A DNA stretch of 33,102 nucleotides from a virus, in the IMG/VR virus record IMGVR_UViG_3300030382_003589, positions 1 to 33,102 of that record. One strand, given 5' to 3'. Positions within the stretch are counted from its first letter, which is position 1; each line of letters opens with the position of its first letter. The notes below the pieces were generated by a model that worked only from the letters and a program-made list of their open reading frames with translations, was not told where the DNA came from and searched no databases. Below are positions 27,589 to 33,102 of this stretch, piece after piece. Position numbers and translations under genes: made by a program.

Positions 27589-28724
27589 GCTGTTTGAGTT
27601 CCTACAATAGTTCCATTATCGTGAGCACTAGGAGCAGATGTATGAACTCTTAATTTTCCATCATTATCTACCCAAATATATCCATGGCCATTATCACATT
27701 GTCTCAAATTAATTACTCCAGGTAAAGAAGTGCTACCTCTTTGTACTTCTATTATTCCTTGTACAGAATTATTATCACCTATATCTAATAATCCTTTAGG
27801 CACTAAAACAGAAATCTCATCATTTGTATTAGAACCTGATATCTTTAATCCTGTTTGGACTGTATTATCACCAGATGATTCTGTCATAACTGCAAAATGT
27901 AGAATACCCTGCTCATTACCATCTGCTACTACTTTCATTTGACTATATATTTTTCCATATACAGTGTCATTATCACCATCATCATATCCATTAAAAGTAA
28001 TAAATCCATTTTTATCACTATCTGCTGTATTACTACCAGGTCTTTGTCTATATAAACCTATTCCAGGTCCGTTACTATCATTATCAATAGTAGAATATAA
28101 CCGTAGTGCTTCCCCATTATCGTCAGTTTTATAAAGTTTAAGTCTATCTTCAGATTCATCCCACAACATATAGCTAGAAGCTGTAGCACCATAAAACTTA
28201 ACATCATGACCTGTATTATCTACGCCTACAGTAAGGGTTCCTACCATAGCAGTATTACCAGTAACATCTAATGAACCAGTAACATCTAATTGGTCAGCTG
28301 ATTGGTCCCATTCCATATATTTACCAGAAGTATCTCCAAAGAACTTAACATCATATCCTGTATTATCAACTCCTACTGTAACAGTATTGTCTATTTGTAC
28401 AGCTCCATCAATATCAACTGCATCTAAATTTGCTGTACCATCAACATCTAAATCTGTTCCTACATATAATTTCTTTGCAATACCAACACCACCATCAGTA
28501 TGAAATGACCCTGTAGTTGTACTACTTGCATCTGTAGTTGTATCTATACTAAGTGTTCCTTTTAAAGTTAAAACAGCACTTGCAAAGGTTAATAAATCAG
28601 TATCACTTGTATGTCCAATTGTAGTACCATCTATTTTAATATTATCTATAGTAAGACTTTCAGCAGTTGTTGTTCCAGCTGTTCCAGAATTAGTAATAGT
28701 TTCTTTTGTCCATGATACACCCAT
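27585..28724 (-). CDS. Repeat-containing fibre-like virion protein (379 aa)
   Basis: Two tandem copies of a repeat, at about residues 115-147 and 164-196 (TVGVDNTGYDVKFFGDTSGK and TVGVDNTGHDVKFYGATASS), each ending in an M.WD(Q/E)S.D.L motif; the spacing is 49 residues. I recall this repeat from marine phage fibre-like proteins. The N-terminal part (about 20-110) contains short strand repeats such as LDVDGTANLDAVDIDGAVQI. The C-terminal part contains a domain shared with the 249-residue neighbour, then GYIWVDNDGKLRVHTSAP. A good AGGAGT site precedes the ATG. A long thin fibre or tail-decoration role is inferred. Confidence 0.85.
   Translation of the reverse strand: MGVSWTKETITNSGTAGTTTAESLTIDNIKIDGTTIGHTSDTDLLTFASAVLTLKGTLSIDTTTDASSTTTGSFHTDGGVGIAKKLYVGTDLDVDGTANLDAVDIDGAVQIDNTVTVGVDNTGYDVKFFGDTSGKYMEWDQSADQLDVTGSLDVTGNTAMVGTLTVGVDNTGHDVKFYGATASSYMLWDESEDRLKLYKTDDNGEALRLYSTIDNDSNGPGIGLYRQRPGSNTADSDKNGFITFNGYDDGDNDTVYGKIYSQMKVVADGNEQGILHFAVMTESSGDNTVQTGLKISGSNTNDEISVLVPKGLLDIGDNNSVQGIIEVQRGSTSLPGVINLRQCDNGHGYIWVDNDGKLRVHTSAPSAHDNGTIVGTQTA
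28137..28382 (-). repeat. Two tandem 33-codon repeats in the fibre-like gene
   Basis: Copies at 28284-28382 and 28137-28235, 147 bases apart. Similarity is visible in the DNA (shared GATAATACAGG and TATGATGTTAAG/CATGATGTTAAG stretches) and in the protein (GVDNTG.DVKF.G). They are diverged enough to be stable. Confidence 0.75.
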
Positions 28725-28732
28725 AAATACTC

Positions 28733-29122
28733 CTAAAATTCTTGAGGTCTAATATGACCTGTTGTTCCGTAATTACTTCTAGAAAATTTCTTTGCTTCCT
28801 TAACACCTAAACTATACTCTTGGTCAAAATACTGAGCCATATCTATTTGTAAATTCCTAGGGTCTTTATAACCTGCTGATATAACTTTAAATAATATAGT
28901 TTCATGAAACTGTTCAGGAATTTCATTAAAAGTTCCATCCATTGTATTATTAGATAAATCTTCATCTTGAGATATAGCATATATTCTTATATCTTTAGCT
29001 TCTGTAATAGATGCCCAATCACTAGTAAAACCATCTTTAGTAACAGTATTGGTTGCTTTTTCAACAATACCAATTCTTTTAAGTTTATCTACATACCAAG
29101 CTCTTTGTTTTTTAGTTGCCAT
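28733..29122 (-). CDS. Head-tail adaptor-type hypothetical protein (129 aa)
   Basis: ATG overlaps the upstream stop (TAATG), with GAGGATGG before it. The N-terminus is basic and helical (KKQRAWYVDKLKRIGIVEKA). The middle has alternating strands, including IRIYAISQDED and PEQFHETILFKVISAGY, then a helical stretch NLQIDMAQYFDQEYSLGVKE. The C-terminus is basic and unstructured. The PEQFHETIL..KVI...Y segment recalls the helical core of phage connector proteins of the T7 gp11 / P22 gp4 type. It is the third of three adaptor-like genes in a row, so a connector role is inferred. Confidence 0.7.
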   Translation of the reverse strand: MATKKQRAWYVDKLKRIGIVEKATNTVTKDGFTSDWASITEAKDIRIYAISQDEDLSNNTMDGTFNEIPEQFHETILFKVISAGYKDPRNLQIDMAQYFDQEYSLGVKEAKKFSRSNYGTTGHIRPQEF

Positions 29123-29400
29123 TATCCATCCTCATCCGCTGCATCATCATCTATTATAGGTTTACCTACCATTTTAGGTATTAATACATCATTAAGCCAA
29201 AGACTTTGAATCTTAATAATTCTTTTGTCTAAGTTGTAATATCTTTTATCTGCAGTTGTAGAGACTGTATATGTGTCTTTGACTATTTCTGTCCTTGCAC
29301 AAAAATCATCTTTAGCTCTATTAATGAGTTTAACAATTTCTACTTCTCCCATTTTAGGATGATGTTGTTGTACTAATTCTATCATTTCTTTAGTTAACAT
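29122..29400 (-). CDS. Small adaptor-type hypothetical protein (92 aa)
   Basis: Both ends are TAATG junctions, with AAGGAGTGAG before the start. Residues 1-38 are two helices (MIELVQQHHPKM, IVKLINRAKDDFCARTEI), residues 40-80 are strands (DTYTVSTTADKRYYNLDKRI, then IIKIQSLWLNDVLIP), and the end is acidic (DDDAADEDG). Helices followed by a strand pair that describe a bound value is the layout of podovirus adaptor proteins, here about half the usual size and possibly split from its neighbours. A head-tail joining role is inferred. Confidence 0.7.
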   Translation of the reverse strand: MLTKEMIELVQQHHPKMGEVEIVKLINRAKDDFCARTEIVKDTYTVSTTADKRYYNLDKRIIKIQSLWLNDVLIPKMVGKPIIDDDAADEDG

Positions 29401-30068
29401 TACTCACTCCTTGGTGCAGTGCCTTCTTCTGAGAATCTTAGCATTTCATCAGTGTAGGCTTCTTTTAATGTTTGAATCTGAGAAGATAACATAGCTAATA
29501 TTTCTGAATCTTCTTCATCTTGAACTGCATTACTAATAAATGCACCTAAAATATTTATACATGCTTTTAATACTATTGCCTGATAACACTCATCTGGTAA
29601 TCCTGCTATATTATCTGCTTCTGTAATATCAATAGTAGGATAAGCAAAATAGTATACTTTTACCGTTTCATCACTAGTAGGTGTTGGGTATATATTTAAA
29701 GCAGTAGCTCCAGCATCAGTTAAATATGCATACACAGGACTATGTTTAGTTGCAAGATATATACTATTTGCATCTTTTGCTTTTTCAAAATCTTGTATAG
29801 ATACTGGCAAACATTCCCTATTAAAACCCCCACTAGCATCTAATCTGGTGACAAGTAAAACCTTTTTATCTTCTACACTAGTCCAAGTAGGCACAAGATT
29901 AGTCAAATCAAAAGGGTCAACAGTATACTTTAATAATAATTCAGTAGGTATACTGTCAGCTACTTCAGCAACAGCAGCATTAAATAAATCTGCTTCACTA
30001 TTAATATCAGTATAATCTGAAGATATTAAATCTGTTATCCTATCTGCAAATGAATTTAATGATGCCAT
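29400..30068 (-). CDS. Head-tail adaptor-like protein (222 aa)
   Basis: Start overlaps the upstream tiny gene (TAATG). The N-terminal 40 residues are helical, then come strands, with LNIYPTPTSDETVKVYYFAY and PTIDITEADNIAGLPDECYQ leading into a long helix (AIVLKACINILGAFISNAVQ) and an acidic helical end. The order strand, YPTP, strand, 'D.I.LP.E...A', long helix is that of tail adaptor proteins (gp11/gp4 type) which join the portal to the tail. Length about 220 residues fits. It is followed by two related small genes. Confidence in the family is moderate; the alignment was made by eye. Confidence 0.75.
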   Translation of the reverse strand: MASLNSFADRITDLISSDYTDINSEADLFNAAVAEVADSIPTELLLKYTVDPFDLTNLVPTWTSVEDKKVLLVTRLDASGGFNRECLPVSIQDFEKAKDANSIYLATKHSPVYAYLTDAGATALNIYPTPTSDETVKVYYFAYPTIDITEADNIAGLPDECYQAIVLKACINILGAFISNAVQDEEDSEILAMLSSQIQTLKEAYTDEMLRFSEEGTAPRSE

Positions 30069-30187
30069 TATTTTTTAACCTTTTTCTTTAAGTTTAACTT
30101 TCTCCGAGTATCAGGTTTCACTTGACCATGCCAAGGATTCCCAATACTAGATGAAAATCTATTTGCTAATCTCTTAACTTTAGACAC
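30068..30187 (-). CDS. Tiny basic protein (39 aa, GTG start)
   Basis: GTG at 30187 to TAA at 30068-30070, the stop overlapping the next ATG as TAATG. The 39 residues (VSKVKRLANRFSSSIGNPWH at the start) are strongly Lys/Arg-rich, with a Pro-Trp turn and a LKKKVKK end. GGTGGG lies upstream. Together with the other tiny gene it fills an otherwise empty 263-base stretch. Binding to DNA or RNA inside the capsid, or a scaffold role, is possible; none is shown. Confidence 0.6.
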   Translation of the reverse strand: MSKVKRLANRFSSSIGNPWHGQVKPDTRRKLNLKKKVKK

Positions 30188-30190
30188 TTA

Positions 30191-30307
30191 CTATTTCCCA
30201 CCTTTACTCTTTTTTGGTTTTTTTCTACCACCCTTAGTACCTTTTCCACCTTTGGTACTTTTTTTACCACTAACCAAATTTATACTATATTTTTTCTTCT
30301 TTGACAT
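30191..30307 (-). CDS. Tiny Lys/Gly-rich protein (38 aa)
   Basis: ATG at 30307 with a near-perfect AGAAGGAGATAGA site, ending in TAG at 30191-30193. The 38 residues are mostly Lys, Gly, Ser and Thr (MSKKKKYSINLVSGKK at the start, then a KGGKGTKGG stretch and a KSKGGK end). There is no hydrophobic core, so it is likely disordered and nucleic-acid or capsid-lumen binding. The very strong ribosome site says it is made in quantity. It resembles no family I know. Confidence 0.7.
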   Translation of the reverse strand: MSKKKKYSINLVSGKKSTKGGKGTKGGRKKPKKSKGGK

Positions 30308-30331
30308 TCTATCTCCTTCTCTCTTATTATT

Positions 30332-30790
30332 TTAAAAATGTGGGAATAGATAAAATATAGCAGTATTACTACTTTCATCTTGCCCATTTGCTATTATTGT
30401 AAATCTTATATACTTAGATGTTCCATGAGAATCTAAATCATATAACATCATCATTCCATCGCTTGAATCAACTAAACTATCATCTATAGCTGATATTTTT
30501 GACATATCTTTACTAATATCATCATGGTCTACAGTAGCATCTTCTTCAAATTGACCTTGCTTTATCCATGTAGTTCCATCCCAACTATGTTCTACTTGAA
30601 CATAAGTATCAGCTCTTAAATCTGAACCAAATTTTACAAGTATAGTAATATCTGACTTAACAGGATAATCCAATGGACTTGTAGATACATTTCTATTATC
30701 ATCTAATGATATAGTCTCTGACAAGTATCCTGGAGTCATTGTTACTTGACCATTGCTACCTATTGTACTATGTATTCTATCCCAAGCCAT
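30332..30790 (-). CDS. Probable virion surface/decoration protein (152 aa)
   Basis: GGAG site seven bases before the ATG. The sequence is a compact beta-rich unit: ITILVKFGSDLRADTYVQVE, HSWDGTTWIKQGQF, YIRFTIIANGQDES, ending FYLFPHF. The motif VQVEHSWDGTTW recurs in the 172-residue gene at the right edge (VQGSYNGKDW), followed in both by a short strand and an ELDL/YIRF strand. This suggests both belong to one beta-sandwich family of small capsid or head-surface proteins. No membrane helix and no catalytic motif. Confidence 0.75.
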   Translation of the reverse strand: MAWDRIHSTIGSNGQVTMTPGYLSETISLDDNRNVSTSPLDYPVKSDITILVKFGSDLRADTYVQVEHSWDGTTWIKQGQFEEDATVDHDDISKDMSKISAIDDSLVDSSDGMMMLYDLDSHGTSKYIRFTIIANGQDESSNTAIFYLFPHF

Positions 30791-30813
30791 TTATTTCTCC
30801 AAATTCTTTTAAA

Positions 30814-31053
30814 TTATTCTTCATCTTCTGACCAATCTGGTGAAGCTAATTCTTCTAATATTTCACTATGACTATATGTTGTCATTCCCTCAAAACAAGA
30901 AGGAGTATTTCCATCCCATTTTAATATTACTTTATCTATACCTTGAATAGTATGACGAAGTACATTTCTATTCCTCTCGTTACAATTATCAATCATCTCA
31001 TCAGTAACATTAGAATAGTTTACAATTACCCATTTTCTATTTTCCCAAGACAT
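30814..31053 (-). CDS. Small conserved phage protein with acidic tail (79 aa)
   Basis: Start overlaps the LamG gene's stop (TAATG), with AGGAGAT nine bases before. It opens MSWENRKWVIVNYSNVTDEM, then has RHTIQGIDKVILKWDG and GMTTYSHSEILEELASPDWS, ending in acidic SEDEE. I recall small proteins of this plan (NRKWVI at the start, KWDG/KYEG in the middle, YSHSEIL near the end) from the structural clusters of marine phages, with no assigned function. Role is unknown. Confidence 0.75.
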   Translation of the reverse strand: MSWENRKWVIVNYSNVTDEMIDNCNERNRNVLRHTIQGIDKVILKWDGNTPSCFEGMTTYSHSEILEELASPDWSEDEE

Positions 31054-31808
31054 TAAGGTGTATCTCCTGAATATTGAATACTAGTAACACCAGCAGATGC
31101 TCCACTCCAAGTACCATTAAAGGTATTAGCCGATTCATCATATATTGTAGTTCCTGCACCTTTTTCAGCACCATCTCCCATTCTATACCATGCAAGTACA
31201 TTAGCGTTAGCAACTCCTTCCATATGGTTATAAGGTTCTCTTCCATTATATATACTTCTAACTTGACTAGCTGTCAAAAAAGTAGTATAAAGAGCAACAT
31301 CTGATACCTTTCCTGTATAAGGTAAACTTAATGAACCTGTAAGATTTCTTCCACCTATAAAAAGATTTCTATTAGTATTTTGGTCAAAACCTGATAAAGT
31401 TAATGAAGCAGTAGTTGAATGAACTTCATTGCCATCAAGATACATTGTTTGCTTGCTATCACTTATAGTAGAAACAATATGATGCCATTTACCTTGTGTC
31501 CCCCAACCTGGTTCTACATTTGTAGATTCAGTAGTACCTTCTTTAAAAATTGTATCCAATTGTCCTCCAGGTGAAAATCTTAAATGAAAATAATCATTAC
31601 CTTGCTTAGTTCCAATAATATATTCGTAACTAGAAGGCGTTAAACTTGCAGGTTTTACCCATACACTTATTGAAAAAGCAGCATTAAATAATGTAGTTTC
31701 AAAATTACTAGAACAATCTATATAATCATCTGTTCCATCAAATTCTATAGACCACTCATCTCTGAAAGCATCCCCACTCATTATCACTATTCTTCTTGAT
31801 GAAAACAT
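31053..31808 (-). CDS. LamG/concanavalin-like virion protein (251 aa)
   Basis: Contains a LamG-like domain from about residue 17: WSIEFDGTDDYIDC, AAFSISVWVKPASL, GKWHHIVSTISDSKQTMYLD, GNEVHSTTASL, NLFIGGRNL, then TGKVSDVALYTTFLTASQV and IYNGREPYNH. These strands are the typical jelly-roll with its Trp and Gly signature, often used to bind sugars. The remaining 50 residues repeat a Gly/Thr-rich beta pattern. The start at 31808 overlaps the upstream stop (TAATG) but has a poor ribosome site; M10 (31781) is an alternative. A capsid-surface or host-recognition role is inferred. Confidence 0.85.
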   Translation of the reverse strand: MFSSRRIVIMSGDAFRDEWSIEFDGTDDYIDCSSNFETTLFNAAFSISVWVKPASLTPSSYEYIIGTKQGNDYFHLRFSPGGQLDTIFKEGTTESTNVEPGWGTQGKWHHIVSTISDSKQTMYLDGNEVHSTTASLTLSGFDQNTNRNLFIGGRNLTGSLSLPYTGKVSDVALYTTFLTASQVRSIYNGREPYNHMEGVANANVLAWYRMGDGAEKGAGTTIYDESANTFNGTWSGASAGVTSIQYSGDTP

Positions 31809-32362
31809 TAATCTTTAACTATCCCAAGCCTTAAATGCAAATCATCAACTGCTGTAGGAGTAAAGTTAGCACCACTTCTATTAATAGTATGGACATAAAT
31901 ACTTGTACTTCCTGCTACTGCCTTTATAACTAATCCAACATTTGATTTTGTTGCAGTTACACAATCTACTAAATTAGTATAATTGCTTATAGATACATGT
32001 CCTAAAACACTTGCTCCAAGGCTATCTATATCTTCGTCATCACCTATAGTTGCACTTAATCCACTTGATATATCATCTTGTACTTGACTAAATACTAAAT
32101 CTAATGTAGGCGTTTCAGCATCATCTGAATTTAATACTATAGATTGAATTATTGCAATTCCACCCTTAACAGCAACTGCATTTTCTATTTCTATTCCTTG
32201 AGATACAACCTCATCAGTTGCAACTGCTCCAGCTACTGTAGTTAATGTAGCATCGATTAAATCAATTTTCATTTGATTTAGCTTTTTATCCCCTGAAAGA
32301 AACTCTCCACCACTCTTTTTGGAAACTGATACTCCACCTTCCGTTATCGTTAAATCACTCAT
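31808..32362 (-). CDS. Probable head/structural protein (184 aa)
   Basis: GGAGAGG lies just before the ATG, and a strong hairpin precedes that. The sequence is Val, Ile, Ser and Asp rich with alternating strands (VSQGIEIENAVAVKGGIAII, TPTLDLVFSQV, GLVIKAVAGSTSIYVH). A region of repeated Asp (SATIGDDEDIDSLGASV) is loop-like. Residues 139-160 (KSNVGLVIKAVAGSTSIY) and the end (DDLHLRLGIVKD) look like beta-sandwich strands. No motif allows a firm name. A minor capsid or decoration role is inferred from its place right after the likely capsid genes. Confidence 0.75.
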   Translation of the reverse strand: MSDLTITEGGVSVSKKSGGEFLSGDKKLNQMKIDLIDATLTTVAGAVATDEVVSQGIEIENAVAVKGGIAIIQSIVLNSDDAETPTLDLVFSQVQDDISSGLSATIGDDEDIDSLGASVLGHVSISNYTNLVDCVTATKSNVGLVIKAVAGSTSIYVHTINRSGANFTPTAVDDLHLRLGIVKD

Positions 32363-32378
32363 TTCCTCTCCTATTTAT

Positions 32379-32402
32379 GTGAAGGGGCCGAAGCCCCTCC
32401 AC
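32379..32402 (-). terminator. Stable UUCG-tetraloop hairpin between two structural genes
   Basis: The minus strand reads GTGGAGGGGC, TTCG, GCCCCTTCAC: a 10-pair stem (one G-U) closed by a C-UUCG-G loop, the most stable tetraloop known. It stands out as the only strongly GC-rich stretch in this AT-rich region. It starts about 22 bases after the 172-residue gene's stop, and the next gene's ribosome site begins about 7 bases after it. No run of T follows, so it is not a standard intrinsic terminator. It may be a partial attenuator, an mRNA-stabilising 3' end for the upstream transcript, or a processing site. Confidence 0.6.
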
Positions 32403-32423
32403 GATTAATAAACTAACCACTTA

Positions 32424-32942
32424 CTACGATGGGTCAGCTCCTACACCACCAACAGTCATAGAACTAGAAACATTTCCACCATCTTTAAGCCCAGATACAA
32501 AAAAGTATCCCTGCCAAGTAGTATTATCGTCTGTTCCGTCATTCCAGATTAACCTAAGCCAAGGATAGTACTTGTCAGTCAAGTCAAGTTCAAATTCTTG
32601 AATACCAGGTACATCAGGAGTTACATCAGCAGCTAATTCTGATATTAGAGTCCAATCCTTACCATTGTAAGAACCTTGAACACCAAAGTCAGAAGTTACA
32701 TTTGCACCTGCTGTTGTTGTATTAAAACCAACTCTCAACTTTCTATTAGCAGCTAAAGCTCCTGGAATACCAGGACTTACTAAAGCAGCATCAGTATCAG
32801 CAGGGTCAAGAGTATTTGTTCTGTAAACAGTCAAACCTCCTTCATTATCTGCAAAAGGCCATGAGCCATATACTGAAGCATCGGTAATAACATGAGTTCC
32901 ATCAGTAACAGTATTTTCACCTATCATTGATAATTGTGCCAT
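32424..32942 (-). CDS. Probable head decoration/virion protein (172 aa)
   Basis: A strong GGGGAGGT site lies just before the ATG. The protein is beta-rich with Thr, Asp and Gly turns. Residues 27-105 include YGSWPFADNEGGLTVYRTNT, KLRVGFNTTTAG and DFGVQGSYNGKDWTLISELA, then FELDLTDKYYPWLRLIWNDG. The order 'VQGSY.GKDWTL', then 'YPWLRLIW', matches the small decoration-type protein at 30332-30790, suggesting the same fold. It lies just after the likely capsid gene and ahead of a stable hairpin, as expected of an abundant capsid accessory protein. Name is inferred. Confidence 0.8.
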   Translation of the reverse strand: MAQLSMIGENTVTDGTHVITDASVYGSWPFADNEGGLTVYRTNTLDPADTDAALVSPGIPGALAANRKLRVGFNTTTAGANVTSDFGVQGSYNGKDWTLISELAADVTPDVPGIQEFELDLTDKYYPWLRLIWNDGTDDNTTWQGYFFVSGLKDGGNVSSSMTVGGVGADPS

Positions 32943-32955
32943 TATTTACCTCCCC

Positions 32956-33102
32956 TTAAGAAAACTTAAGAATTGCGTGAGTTTCAGGAACACTAATTTC
33001 CAAGCCAGCTTCAGTGATGATTTGGTCTTGTCTACCATCAACGCCGTTGTCTTGTACATTAGTTTCAATGAAGGTGTCTCGACTAACACCATTACCCACA
33101 AG
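32956..33102 (-). CDS. Partial gene, C-terminus of a possible major capsid protein
   Basis: A 48-residue C-terminus is open from the right edge to TAA at 32956-32958 (LVGNGVSRDTFIETNVQDNG at its visible start; last residues ETHAILKFS). The final strand and loop (DGRQDQIITEAGLEISVPET) look like the end of a HK97-type capsid protein, which often finishes in a strand carrying the same hydrophobic pattern. Its position before small decoration-like genes fits. The rest of the gene lies outside the window, so the identity is only probable. Confidence 0.55.
   Translation of the reverse strand, partial: LVGNGVSRDTFIETNVQDNGVDGRQDQIITEAGLEISVPETHAILKFS

Noticed and set aside
31037-31246. 69-residue minus-strand frame overlapping the LamG gene
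   Set aside because: It is an alternate frame of the LamG coding sequence, with Met/Leu/Val-rich composition and no domain, and the LamG frame is strongly supported.
32379-32402. Hairpin as a classical rho-independent terminator
   Set aside because: No T run follows on either strand, and a ribosome site starts almost at once downstream, so full termination is unlikely.

Overview
The window is part of the late (virion) region of a double-stranded DNA tailed phage, probably short-tailed (podovirus-like). The DNA is AT-rich and tightly packed. Every supported gene lies on the minus strand, so the transcriptional order runs from the right edge to the left edge. Host identity is inference. AT-rich codons, strong GGAG-type ribosome binding sites and fibre repeats resembling those I recall from marine phages suggest a low-GC, probably aquatic bacterium. 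No tRNA, integrase, transposase or CRISPR array was seen, and no spacer exceeds 300 bases once the small genes are counted.

Layout in transcription order. At 33102-30187 lie the tail end of a possible major capsid protein, small head or decoration-type proteins (one with a LamG/concanavalin-like fold), a very stable UUCG hairpin, and two tiny lysine-rich proteins. At 30068-28733 are three adaptor-like head-tail joining candidates. At 28724-25139 are fibre-like and other beta-rich virion proteins with embedded membrane/coiled-coil proteins that may act in lysis. At 25139-23643 are a coiled-coil protein, a small membrane protein, a zinc-ribbon protein and a calcineurin-like metallophosphoesterase. 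At 23570-12870 is a 3566-residue protein whose two ends look like a podovirus nozzle/stabilisation protein and whose middle is a very large beta-rich insertion. At 12870-11875 is an associated 331-residue protein. At 11814-300 is a probable DNA-ejection cassette: a Met/Gln-rich protein with a C-terminal S74 self-cleaving chaperone domain, a 398-residue protein with a glycine-rich hydrophobic C-terminus, and a 3183-residue giant. A further gene starts at 300 and runs off the left edge.

The standout is the 3183-residue protein. It carries, in the right order, the two signatures of single-chain two-barrel RNA polymerases (the group holding QDE-1-type RdRPs, YonO and the crAss-like phage virion RNAP): a lysine-bearing first-barrel segment near residues 1106-1152, and a second-barrel segment with R..P...H and the metal-binding triad D1519-L-D1521-G-D1523. 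It also has a SLOG-like segment (about 490-605) and a membrane-type helix near its C-terminus. Its place after the tail genes, in the position of podovirus ejection proteins, suggests an RNA polymerase packaged in the virion and injected with the genome.

The two giant genes take up about 61% of the window. Eleven gene junctions use the overlapping stop/start TAATG, implying translational coupling along the late transcript.
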